Source: Trachythela sp. YZ-2020
Lineage: Eukaryota; Cnidaria; Anthozoa; Malacalcyonacea; Clavulariidae
NCBI GenBank assembly: GCA_016169945.1
Contig: JADLSH010000257.1
Location: forward strand, 310,001-374,000
Length of the DNA: 64,000 bases
Direction: 5' to 3'
Shown here: positions 1 to 11,733 of the stretch, piece by piece
Numbering within the stretch: the stretch's first letter is position 1
Layout: every line of letters begins with the position of its first letter
Notes under the pieces: model-generated
The model's input: the letters and a program-made list of their open reading frames with translations, nothing else
What the model was told of the DNA's origin: nothing
Databases searched by the model: none
Translations under genes and position numbers: made by a program

Positions 1-634
1 TCTTGTCCAATGGCTCAACAGCGTTCGCCACTGCGGTATCTGCGGATTTTTTTAGGGCAAGTTGAAAATATTCTTCTACCACAATGTCCAAATACTGACT
101 CGACCTCGTAACACGGTGCATTTCACGATTCTTAAGTATTTTAGCCTTAAATAATATCAGACATTAATATAAAGAAACTACTGATAGGACTTGGCTCGCC
201 CAAAGAGAACAAAGACACACGTCCATACTACTTAAAAAAGAGTGAAATACAATACGATATTTTTCCCCCATTGGGAGTTGAGTGCAAAGCTATTGAGTAC
301 AGGAAATTTTCAGACTGAACTGACAATATTGAACGATTCACAAATAGACAACCATCATCTGGGTATATGGTCGAAAATTTGAGGGACGTTTAATTCGCAA
401 AGGTGGAAAAATATCGCATTGTATAGGGCCATTATTAATCGCAGTGATACTAAAAAAAGGTGTCTTTTGAGAGCTAAGAGCCTGATCATTATTTGTTTGA
501 AAAAAGTAAATCTATAAACTAAATATTATGCGTTGGATTACCCTGTTTTTATACATCATGTACATGTACATTGTGAAATGATTTAATTCATATGCGAACT
601 AGTTCAAACCACACGTGCTTGAAATTGGCACTAT

Positions 635-840
635 CACGGTATAGAGACGATCGACCAGTAGGGCCACTCATTTGAAATTTTGTGTGGCCGCTCATTACGC
701 ATTGGCAGCCAGTCAATTGCTTTTTCTGGCCAATAAGCAAGCTGGACTAACTTTCCTGGCCAGTGAACTGCATATTTTTGCATAAAAAGCCGGCTACATG
801 TTGCATCGCCGAGTGGCCCTACTGGTCGTCTCTATACTAT
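635..840. mobile_element. hAT-like MITE, 206 bp, private to copy 1
   Basis: Terminal inverted repeats share gtatagagacga and then ccagtagggccactc at both ends. The flanks carry the 8-bp duplication ggcactat (627-634 and 841-848). The paralogous place in copy 2 (about 36755-36810) has no such insert, so it is an empty site. An 8-bp duplication fits the hAT superfamily; the terminal bases are not a perfect hAT match. No coding capacity. Confidence 0.75.
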
Positions 841-1155
841 GGCACTATTAAACGGGTATACATGTGACGTTATATTTGACATTTGATTCGGTAGAAAGCT
901 TATTCATTATTCATGAATTTCAAAATTACTCACATCTTGCATTTTGAAATCAAAAGTGTTTCTTGAAATCTAATTTGTCACAAGAGTGCGATTAATTCCC
1001 AAATCGCACTAATTTGAGCTTAAGTCGCATATTTTTATTTTTTTCAACAAATCATATTCAAGTGCCGCCCATAGCCGACCAACCATATCAAATTATAGAA
1101 TTCAATTACTGTAGCCAGTTCTTAATTTCTAATCACATCTTGACCTTTATAACAG

Positions 1156-4100
1156 GTATCGTCCACCTGGGGAAGGACAGCCAGCTGGTGTGTTGAGAAA
1201 GGATATTAAATTATGGGGTCCAGAAATGTCCGTGGAAGGAAACATGCCTACATTTCAGTTTGATAAGTTATTGAATGATGAACAAGAACTTTACAAATGG
1301 CTGGTAACATTGGCAACTCAAACCGGAATAGCCAGAATAGAACATGTACCCAAAGAGGCTGGTCAATTGAAGATATTGGGTGAAAGGGTTGGTTATCTTT
1401 TCCAAACTACTTACGGGTTAGTGTCGCTTAGTTCGCATATTTTATCAGAAAACTAGGCATGCAAGCAGAGGAAACACTGTAAAAACAAATTGGTAAAAGC
1501 AACCAATAAATTCGTCAATCACGATCCAGTGATCGGAATGTTCCATTCACTTTTCATTGTTTTGAAAATCCTACTGGTCCCTGCCATCCAGACTCATTGT
1601 TTTAACATATTTGTGACATTATGCAAAGGGCTTATAGGTGGTTAATTAACCCTTGAAGAATAAAATCTTCCTTCCCCTTGAAGAATAAAATCGTCTGGCA
1701 TTAGACAGAGTAAGATTATAAAGCATGGAGCATTAGGGCGCATTAACGGCTTAATAATTCCAACAGACATATGGGCAGTGACGTATATAGCGAGCGGGGG
1801 ATTGTGGGGAGTGTAACTCCCAACTCTAAAAGATCAGAAAAATTATGTAAAATTCAATTTAGGTAATATTTTGACATTTTCAGTAAACATTTTGCCAAAT
1901 AAAGTCCCTACATTTTGTAAAGTGGTAACTAAAATATAACGTTAAATTGCTTGAAAGAAACTGGTTTCTTTGCAAACCCTCTAAATATATGACATTTTGT
2001 GTAAAATACAGTCAATTTGTACGCAATTCGTTCGCAAATTCACTTCAGAAAACGCCGGAAATGCAATTTCCTAGGCAAGAACTCCTAGACCCCCTATTAT
2101 ATTTGTCAACTCAATGTTACAATGATAATCCCATCAACACTCGCCCCTTGAGGAGTGAAATCATCTGGCGTTAGCCAGAGTAAAACTATGGGTTAACAAG
2201 AGATATGGCAATTTAACGAAATAGCCGATTACGAAATAGCCGATTGATCGTTGTTGCGCGGGACTTCTAACAGTATCGAATTAAAATCGCCTGGCGTCAA
2301 CAGCCAGTGTAAAATTAAAGAATGAAAATCACGCAATTAAAATTAAGTAAATCGAATTCATTTTTTAGACCAGTCATTGAAGTAAGAGCATTCAGCGAAG
2401 ACTCGACACATGAAATTGGTTACACTGATTCTTATTTACCCATGCATTCTGATTATTCATTCAACCAACTCGTACCTGCGGTAAGTCTTTCTATATAATT
2501 GAAAAATAAAGTGGCGGTCAAGTCCGTTCTGCTCATGCGCGTACTTTTTACAAAACGTATAATTTTGATAATGGATGGGTAGACTTTGTTTGCAATTATC
2601 ACTTGATTAAGCTCCAAATCATTATCATTCACTTGCTCCAAAACAAAACAAACTAATCTACACAAACGTGCAGGAATAAACTGAAAGTTATGTTTTGTAC
2701 GAAAATGTGGACTAAATTTATTAACCATAAAATATTGGAAAAACTGTGTATTTGAAAAGGTTGCTACATGTTTGTGTGGAAGAATAAATTATAGCAAGGC
2801 AGTCATGGATTAGGATGATGACGCTTCGCTGAAGCTCATTGCTTAAAATATACCGTTATTGTTTCGAACATCTTTTGTGTATAATAGACGGTTTTCATGC
2901 AATTTGAACAAAACAAGCAATCGGACACGTTAAATGGCGCTTTGCATGATCATTCAGTAACGATCCAGTCATCGGAATTTTCCACTGTCTTTTCATTGTT
3001 TTGAAAATCCTATTGCTCTCCATGCCATCCAGTCACCTATTGCTTTGAAATATTGGTGACGTTATGCAAAGGGCCTATTGCACTCGAAACGATCCATTTA
3101 CCACAATCAAAAATCAAACTCGTATTCTGAATAGCGAAAATCTTCTATTAACCTGGAGGACTAATATATTTCAGCCAGGTATATTTCATATAAAATAGTC
3201 CTCGACAATATATTGAACATTACTTTCGATATAGATAGACCTGAGACCTAGAACTTGGAAAACTTTGTGTAGTAGGTGTCGTTCGTTGCAAACAAACTGT
3301 TGTTCGTAAATATATAGGAATGCCTAGTTCGTGATATATTGTACTAATTTTATGTATTGTTATATGTTTAGTGTAATATTTGTAAAATTTTGGTGGGACT
3401 TAATAAGGGACTAATAGTTCTGTTGTCCTTGCAATCAGTCGTACGATTGTTAAGTTGATAAAAAATATATTGTAGAGAGGGTCTAAATAGAGAGAGGGGT
3501 TATTGATTTTGACGAAATGCAGATCATAAGAAGTTCGGTAAACTAACGTGATTTTCCAGGCCAATATTGAATCAAATAAGTATAAATATGTGTCTTTATT
3601 TCGCAAAGGAAAAAGGGTGGAAGGGGGTATATATACGTAGATGGGAGCTTACGTAGATGGGGGCTTAATAGGTTTCTTCCTCTAAAATGGAGGAGGCTTA
3701 TAAGGTAGGGGGCGTATTTAAGAGGGAGACTTAATAGATGATTAGCGGTATTTCTTTAGGTTGCAATGTTTCGTTGTATTGAGCAAACAGAAGGTGAAGG
3801 TGGTGCCAATTTATGGGTAGATGCTTTCCATGCAGCAAACCTCCTCTACGAAGAAAACCCAGAATCATTTCAAATACTGGCCAACACACCAGTGGTATTT
3901 CGAAATTTCACAAAGACGCAAGTTGGACCAATGTATAATGCATCTCGTCATCCTCTAATCAGGTTAGTTATTTTGTTACATACGGGATGAACGTCAGCTC
4001 TAGGACTAGCTCTTCATGGCACTAGCGCTTGAAGTAGGACTCGTGTAAACACCCCGCGGAAAGAAATTTCCATACACAAGGATATTAATTGTTACACTTT

Positions 4101-5236
4101 GTATGTATATATATTTTTGTATATTTAAAGGGACTTTTCCTGAGAGGGAGCAAAAATCAATTCGTGGGGAACCACAAGGACCTTATAGCAGATCTTTTTT
4201 TCAGTATCTAACAATATCAATTATCTCCAAGTTAAATGATTTTCGTACCTAGTTGAGGCCAAGTTCACACTGGAGGTTGATTTTACACGCGCAATTTTCG
4301 TTTGCAACACTCAACGCAACGGCGTTGTATTTCAAGTTGCAAGCAATATTGCCTCGTTTAACTACCTTAGTTTGCGTTGCGCGTTGCACAGAGAGTTGAA
4401 CAGTTTCGCAATGACGCATAATGGCGATGTTACAGGGAACGATTTTCAACGACGATTTGTAATTGATCTGATTAAATTTGAGTGGTTCGGCAACGCATTC
4501 CGTTACGAATCGTCGTCGAACCAGTGTCCCTTGTAACATCACCTTAACGAATTGCATCGTGTAACATCCACAACAACTTGCCTAGCATTTTTTTGGAAAA
4601 TCAACCGATCACAAGACATATACTAGCCCGCGATCATTTAAAATTCTTCCGAAATAAAAAATGGCGGGCTTTTCATCCGTGAACTGAGCGAAGCAAAAGA
4701 TTTACGAATTAAACAATTACGAATTCTCAAGACTCGACGAGCGAAGCGGAACTATATAATTGCATTGGAGTTCGCAAAACAAGTTTTCCTTCTGTATCTC
4801 ATGACCAGCTGCACTATCATTTTTCAGAAAAAAATGCATTTTAAGTTGTGTGTAAAAGTGTTAAAACTCTCTCTAATATATGACGTTTTTTCTGTTTAGA
4901 GTTGATCATGACAAAAAGGTGAAGCAGATGTGTTATAGTGATGAATTCCGTCATAATCACATGCCATTGGAGCCAAAAATTATGAAATCGTTCTATAAAG
5001 CTTACTTCCGCTACTCTGAATTACTGGCAGACAAAAGAACCTCTTTTTGGTATAAAATGAAACCGGGTGATATCATGATAGTCAATAATCACCGAGTTTT
5101 ACATGCAAGATCTGAGTTTAAAGATCGGAGCGATAATGTGAGGATACTTGAGCTGGGATATTTTGACTGGGATTGTGTTTACTCGAAAATTCGAATTCTG
5201 GCTGAGAAACAAGGAATACAGTCGCCTGTGGATTAG
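1156..5236 (+). CDS. Gamma-butyrobetaine dioxygenase-like gene, copy 1 (exons 2-5 only)
   Basis: Four exons: 1156-1416, 2369-2480, 3760-3962 and 4900-5236 (stop TAG), all bounded by AG..GT and with the same phases as copy 2. The product is a 2-oxoglutarate/Fe(II) oxygenase of the BBOX1/TMLHE family, which hydroxylates gamma-butyrobetaine (carnitine synthesis) or trimethyllysine. The Fe-binding H-x-D is in exon 3 (MHSDYSF); the distal His is in exon 5 (VLHARS), followed by the Arg expected to bind 2-oxoglutarate. The zinc-binding N-terminal exon is not in the window, so it lies left of position 1 or was not duplicated. Compared with copy 2, the last exon ends 7 codons earlier because of a small indel, and a Gly after LVP has become Ala. 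AATAAA at 5411-5416 could be the polyadenylation signal. Reading frames are open, so the gene may be active if it has a first exon. Confidence 0.8.
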
Positions 5237-5419
5237 AAATACATGTATGATGAATGGTAAAAATTTTGAGTAAAATATAAAACAATTATTTGGATTGACT
5301 AGTTGTGCTGAAAAAGGAATTCCCATGGCCTTTTTCAACATAGATAGATTGAATGATAGTTTAATTATCACACAATTTACAGTAATTTTACTGAATTACA
5401 TGGTGATTACAATAAATAT

Positions 5420-7083
5420 CAATTACTTATTTGCTACTTTACTACTTATTTACAGATAAAATTAGATAAAAATGACTGCTTATTTGCATTAAGACTGCTT
5501 CTATTAAAAAGGATTTTTTATACCGTTCTGTTTTTAAATTTGGAATATACAATTACTTTATGGTTTCCGTGTTTGGATGGCCCGATCCAAACACGCGGGA
5601 ATGTTGCGAGAGTTAAGAAAAGCGCGCGAAATCTCGAGCCGAAGGCAAGTGATTTTGCGAGCTTTTCTTAGAGCATGCGCAAAATCGGCCGCGCTGGCCG
5701 TACGTGCAAGTGCTCTGTGACTCGAAAATGATCGCTAATCTTGACCGTCGCGGCTAACTTTTTGTACGTATGACAGTAGAACTGTGTATTCTACTTTCTG
5801 TGCGGCCGTCAAGTTTTTAACCAATCAAATTTCACGAAAGTATAAACACGTACGTGCGTGCAATTATGCGTACATACGTGCAAGTGGAGGCCGGCCTTAA
5901 CGCAGTCTAGATGTGAGTGACTTCGTATTTATACATCATACTCTGCTCTCACCAAGCGCATGTGGTACAATACTCAGACACCTGCGCATCCAGACATGCG
6001 TGAAGTGTCTATACACTTATTATTATGGAAATATATATACAACTTAATCTATTTTTAGGGGACTTTAGCCCCCTATGAATGATAATCTGTTAACCATTTA
6101 ACACAAAATGATGTTTCGAACTGACGAACTCAGTTTTCAGGTTTAAGATCTGCTGTGAGATCTGGTTGACCTTTTCCTCTTTATGTCATTTACTTTTTAA
6201 AGTTATTTAAACAAATAGGAATCATTTTGAAGCATTAATTGTGTAACACTTATATTTAACAATGACTTAGGGACTGGTCATAAAGTATCTACAACCCCGG
6301 AACGGAGGGTAAACCTTGATTTAAAAAAAATTAATACCCCACACAGACATAAATAGATAATTTCGTACCCCATTCCAATATCACTAAAATATTCCGTACC
6401 CCTCTTGACAAAGGGACATTTCAAATGTTAAACGACTTTTACCCCCAATTTGTTACCCCCAATTTTACGGACGACCCCCCGGGTCCCCTTTAGATTGACT
6501 GAAAATACAAGTTATACAACCATACCTGACAGTCCACTAAAAGCAATCCATGAGCAGAGTTTTTTAACCGAATCAGGGTTTTCTCACAGAAAAATAGAAA
6601 ATAGTCAACAGCTGAATAAATTAATATGGAAAGTGTCAAACCAAAATATGTAAAGTTGCTACAATATAGATTTTTTTACTTATTGAGATTTTATTTACCC
6701 ACAAAAAATATTTACAAGTATTGAATAATTTATAGAATAGTATAACAGGCTAGGGACCTCTGGAAATCCTGTTGGACTTTATGACGAGGCCCCTATAGTT
6801 TTAGTGTTCAATAATATAAAAATAGACTGTGTACATAAGAACAATTTGCAATGAAAAACACAAGTTACTTACAAACAAATAGAATAAGGGAAAAAGTTCA
6901 AGGAATATTTAGTACATTACTAAATACTGTCATTAGTATTCCTAAAATATTTACATCAACTAGACATCAAGTAATGGGATATTGCAGTTTTCTTCAACGA
7001 AAAATCTTATATTCTAATTTAATATTTTTATTTCTTCATCAAGACAATTCCATATATAAACTCCTTTGTTAAATACAGTGTAG
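5420..7083. other. Intergenic stretch, repeat-rich, no gene seen
   Basis: No convincing coding region. From about 5570 to 5900 there is a GC-richer insert absent from the paralogous DNA after copy 2. About 6003-6265 is a block shared with 46140-46375. About 6270-6490 contains C- and G-rich runs resembling MITE debris. The remainder is AT-rich and has no recognised feature. Confidence 0.5.
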
Positions 7084-7340
7084 CTACTTACGATAGTTTG
7101 TTCTCTTATAGCTCACATGTAATTTGGTAGAATTTCGCGTATTATAGTTGTATAGTTCGCTATTTTGTTTGAAGTAATCATGATAAAATTCCGGCAAATT
7201 TTTACAATAATTGAAGCGATACACGAATAAACTACATAGATAATCATTAATTTTATAGATATTCAAGATTTTCAAATGTAAAAGTAATGGTTCGGAATGA
7301 TCCGTATAAGATTTAAAACTGACTAGTCGAACAATTTTCT
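7084..7340 (-). pseudogene. LINE reverse-transcriptase C-terminal fragment
   Basis: The minus-strand reading includes FVYRFNYCKNLP and YNYNTRNSTKLH. This pattern of a (L/F)(M/V)Y(R/K)F run followed by (Y)NTRN is common just before the stop of CR1/L2-type LINE ORF2 proteins. The upstream part of the open frame (to 7521) does not resemble a LINE and may be fused by chance. The fragment lacks the catalytic domain, so it is a 5'-truncated or decayed copy. Confidence 0.5.
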
Positions 7341-7554
7341 TTTTCACAAATAGTAACTTCTTGAAACATAGATTTAAAATTTTCGCTTTATTATCTCTTT
7401 CTCCTTGACTGCATTGGCTGGGTTTTCTTTGATTTTGTCTTGCTGAAAAAATTTGGTAAACGATTCTTGCTTTGCTGCTTTTAGAGTATCTAAATTTCGA
7501 ACATTTTGGCTCAATCTCCAAAGTAACAACCTGAAAGTTAATTAATACAAACTT

Positions 7555-7640
7555 AATCTTAATCCTAACTCTAATCCTAACCTCAACCCTAATCCTAACT
7601 CTAATCTAATCCTAACAATTTTTTTAATCCTAACCCTAAG
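7555..7640. repeat. Degenerate telomere-like CCTAA repeats
   Basis: About ten imperfect units of the type taatcctaac / taaccctaa run along the plus strand. They resemble the animal telomere repeat CCCTAA, but most carry an extra T. This looks like an interstitial telomere-like or simple repeat with no associated coding sequence. Confidence 0.6.
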
Positions 7641-8131
7641 CCTTGTGATATAATTACGTCAGTGATTTACCATTTAAAACATTTTATAAACCGGAAGTGG
7701 TATTTAATTAGTCTTTGTTTACAACACTGGTTTACAATTGACACAGCCACGGTAATCCCTGAAATGGCAAGTACTATTTGAGTGGATTTTGAAATATTAA
7801 AGATGAGTAAAAGACCACAAAAGTAAGTTCAAACATATCACAGATTTTATAAGTAATTTGAGAAACTTTTCTTGAGATTTATGTGCATTCAAACATCGAC
7901 ACTGCGGGGAATATATGATTCCATTTTTAATAATGGGTAATTGGCTGTTGCTTAAAGACCATGTAAAGTCCATTCTGCGCATGTGCTATGGCGGGTCCCG
8001 CTATGTAAACAATGCCCAAATTTCGCGTTGTTTCGACTAAAATTCGACATCTTCTAAACCAGAACACATCATAATTCTTTAAATATAGCGTGTTTAAAAT
8101 GTAAACAAACGGACGTTGCCGGTTTGTTTAC

Positions 8132-8588
8132 GGGTTGGGATAAAACACGGATACGGATGGCACGGATACGTATACGGATGAGGGGATAAAACACGGATAT
8201 GGGGATAAAACACGGATGAGGGGATAAAACACGGATGGGGGGATAAAACACGGATGGGGGGATAAAACACGGATGGGGATAAAACACGGATGAGGGGATA
8301 AAACACGGATTGGGGGATAAAACACGGATGAGGGGATAAAACACGGATATGGGGATAAAACACGGATGAGGGGATAAAACACGGATGAGGGGATAAAACA
8401 CGGATCGGGGATAAAACACGGATGAGGGGATAAAACACGGATATGGGGATAAAACACGGATGGGGGGATAAAACACGGATGAGGGGATAAAACACGGATG
8501 AGGGGGTAAAACACGGATTGGGGGATAAAACACGGATATGGGGATAAAATACGGATGAGGCACAGAATAGGGAGTTTCCTATTCTGTG
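8132..8588. repeat. 19-bp minisatellite array 1 with terminal hairpin
   Basis: About 22 tandem units of ggataaaacacggatgagg and variants (atgg, gggg) run from 8132 to 8560. The array opens with gggttgggataaaacacgg plus short tacggatggcacgga units. It closes with an 11-bp-stem hairpin (cacagaatagg...cctattctgtg) at 8561-8588 and a flank shared with array 2. The unit has no stop codon in any minus-strand frame, so three long overlapping ORFs of Pro/Ser/Val/Phe-rich repeats appear; they are judged artefacts. Confidence 0.9.
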
Positions 8589-8738
8589 GGATGAGATAAT
8601 AATTGCCCAACATTTTTTAGTATTTAAATTATTATTATTATTATTATTATTAAACACTGTATGTTCCCCAAAGGGCTTTTCAACATACACTTACAAATAA
8701 ATTAATTAAACTATACTATCAAAATCTATATAAAACTA

Positions 8739-11725
8739 TTATAAATCTGATGATTTAAAATTTAAAAGATGTTCTTTTAGTTTTTTCTTAAAACCTTTAA
8801 GTTCTGAAATGTTTTTTAGATCATCGTCTAGTTCGTTCCATATTTTAACTGCACGGTAATAAAAAGTTCTCTGTCCAGTAGCTGTTTTATAACTTGGAAT
8901 GTCTAAATTGTGATTATTTCTAGTTTGACAGTTATGGATGTCAGATCGTTTTATGAATTTCTTTGTGAGATAGCTTGGCGCAAGGTTGTTAAGGCATTTG
9001 TAAGCCATCACCGCGTCTTTATAAATGAGTAAATTATCGATAGTTAACCATTTGAGTTGTTGAAAACCTGGTGTCACATGATCAAATTTTTTAATATTCG
9101 TAATAATTCGGCATGCAAAGTTTTGGACTGTTTGCAATTTCTTCAAATTTCTGGATGAAGTATTGGCCCATACATTAGAACAATATAACAGCTTGTTTAT
9201 TACCAGTGCTTCAATAAGTAATGATAACGTTTCTTTATCAAAGCTCTCCTTTACTCTGTTGATTTGGCATAATCTATTAATGCACGTAGATGATAGTTTA
9301 GAGATATGTTCATCATAAGAAAGATGTAAGTCTAGATGCATACCCAGATCTTTAGCAACTGGTACTGGCCTAAGAGTTTCACCGAGAAATTTCAGACTAA
9401 TTGTTGTTGGTAAATTCTGTAACATTGATCGTGTTCCTACCAAGAGGAATTTAGTCTTGTTGGGATTTATTAACAATTGATGTTCCATGCACCATTTTGC
9501 GGTGTTATGCAAATCATTTTCTAATTTAAGGATTGCCTGTTGTATGTCTTCGACTAGAAATGCAAGGTGGAGTTTTGAATCATCAACGTAAGAGTCTAGA
9601 TCACTTGAGATCGTTATAGCAGGTAGATCGTTGACATAAATTCCAAACAAAAATGGTGACAGAATGGAGCCTTGAGGCACTCCATGAGTTAGTGCTATGA
9701 CTGGAGAAATGGTTGACCTTATCCGTACATATTGTGTTCTGCCCGATAAATAACTTTCAAACCATTTGATTGCTGGTGGTGACGCTCCTACGCATTTTAA
9801 CTTATGCAGGAGGATCTTGTGATTGATGCTGTCATAAGCTTTAGACAAGTCTAATAAAACAAGAGCTGGTACATGTTTGTTGTCCATTGCTTCCAACATC
9901 TTATCCGTAATAAAAATGTTTAAAGTTTCTGTTGAGTGGTGTTTCCTATTTCCATTTTGATGTGGTGATAAGCGTTGGTTACCTGTTATATATGACCCAA
10001 ATTGATCAAGTGCAACTCTTTCACAGACCTTTGATAAAACCTCTAAAAGGAGAGGGGTCGATTGTTGGATGGAGTCTCATGATCGCCATCTTTATGTAAA
10101 GGTATCACCTCCGATAATTTCCATAAGTCAGGAAACACACCTGACTGAAAGGAACAGTTAATTATGTTCGTGAGAGGTCCCAAGATGACGGGTAAACACT
10201 CTTTGACGACACCCATGCTTAACTTGTCAGGCCCCGGTGATTTGTTTCTAGGCATATCTGTAATAATTCGTCGAATTTTTGAACAAGTAACAGGTTCAAA
10301 ATTAAACTGTTCTTCCATAGGATAGGATACGTCGTTCAACAGGGGGTCAGATAGCACAATATTATTTTTGTTTGCTAGGTCTAAAGCTGCGGTGGCAGTG
10401 ATTTTACCGACTGAAGTAAAATATTTGTTAAAGTCTTCAACAACCGTCTTGAGTTATTTCGTATAAAAGTGTTTTTCCTTCTCTTTCACAGGTATCGAAT
10501 TGTTTATTATTTTCCAAAGTGAACCTGAATTGTTCTTGTTAGCTTTAACTTCATCGGATAAATGATTTATTGATGACTACTTCAGTATAACTTTAACTTT
10601 ATTACGAGATTCTCTGTACTTTACCCAATCCCTCTTACAACGTGATTTTAAAAATCTCTGATGTAATTTGTCTCGAGTTGTCATAAGTTCTTTCGTGTCT
10701 GGCGTAACGAATGTGTTAGTACGGCTCCTAATTTTGATTGTTTTAATTGGTGCGTGGAGGTTTAATGTTGATTGAATCGTTTCCTTAAGTGCTTTAGTTT
10801 TTGCGTTTACATCTGCTTCGGTAAATATCGATAACAAACAATCAGATTTCGTAGCCAGATCAGTGGAAAATACTGTAGGATCATAATTTCTGTAACTTCT
10901 CACCGTGATATACGTAGGGGGTATCTTTGGGACCTTCAGTTTCGTTATTACATAAATTGGAAAATGATCGCTGATTGAGGAATGTACAACTCCACTTTCG
11001 AGGATTGCGGCTTCTGTAGAAACTAATATAATATCAATAAGCGATTGCGACGTGTCTGTAATCCTTGTTGGATCCTTTATTATTTGCTTGAGATTTACAT
11101 CATCACAAAGTTCTGTAATAACTCTTTTTTCAGGGCCCCCTTTCAATAAGTTACAGTTCAAATCACCAAGAATAAAAATTGGTTTGTTCATAGTGAGTGC
11201 CTGTATATAATTTGGTCTGAGATCGTCCTGAATACAATTAAGCGGGCTATCAGGTGGTCTATAGGTCACGCATATTATTATTGTCTTCATCTTCTTATTT
11301 TGAAGCTTAATCCAGAGTTGTTGGAAGTTTGACTCTGATGTTTGTGTCAAGTCGTTTAATATAGTTGCTTTCATAGTTTTTTTGACATATGCACAGACTC
11401 CACCGCCTTTTTTATGTAGTCTATCAAGTCTGTAACATTTATAATCATCAATTGCGATTTCTCCATTTGTAACTGTACTATTTAACCATGTTTCGGACAT
11501 TGTAAGGACATCTATTTCGTGTAATTTTATCAGCTCCTTAGTTTCCATTAAATGCGACGTGTTTCTCAAAGATCTTATATTCAGGTGGGCAATCTTGAGT
11601 TTATGGGAAACTTTATCTGCATGGGGTCTAGTTTGAGCAGGCTGGGGGTTTAAATTAATACTAGTTTGTATAGGAATTTGAATAAGGTTATAATTATGAG
11701 CTCGCCTACCGTTAAAATTTTGCAC
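8739..11725 (-). pseudogene. LINE ORF2: AP-like endonuclease and reverse transcriptase, broken
   Basis: From 11725 to about 10800 the frame encodes an apurinic-type endonuclease/exonuclease/phosphatase fold, with AHLNIRSLRN near the start, SETWL, VTYRPPDSP, LGDLNCN and ISDHFP. Downstream are RT blocks: SPGPDKLS, the palm segment LDLSKAYDSINH, HGVPQGSILSPFLFGIYVND and the catalytic box YVDDSK near 9600, then the usual C-terminal region. The element cannot make a full ORF2: in-frame stops lie near 10580 and 10455, and a one-base deletion near 10043 shifts the frame inside the fingers region. The RT half from 9899 to 8739 is otherwise open. Its neighbour upstream is ORF1, separated by only about 10 bp. 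Confidence 0.85.
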
Positions 11726-11733
11726 TGCTACAT

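Larger units (their letters stand above)
232..6265. repeat. Segmental duplication, copy 1 (BBOX-like locus)
   Basis: This block aligns colinearly with about 35467-46375. Homology starts at a shared run ending in gagtgaaata (copy 1 near 232-250, copy 2 near 35467-35485), covers four coding exons and their introns, and ends after a shared block near 6003-6265 and 46140-46375. Length differs (6.0 against 10.9 kb) because each copy gained private insertions: a MITE at 635-840 and about 0.5 kb around 5500-6000 here; SINE, MITE and other inserts in copy 2. The last block might instead be an independent repeat, since more than 2 kb of unrelated DNA precedes it in copy 2. Exon identity is high, which suggests a fairly recent duplication. 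Confidence 0.85.

Noticed and set aside
4249..4557. 102-codon minus-strand ORF
   Set aside because: Lies in an intron in a TIR-like repeat also present at 42770-43030, where the frame is not conserved.
8069..8690. Three overlapping minus-strand ORFs of 161-198 codons rich in Pro, Ser, Val and Phe
   Set aside because: They are translations of a stop-free 19-bp minisatellite in all frames; no start context or non-repeat domain.
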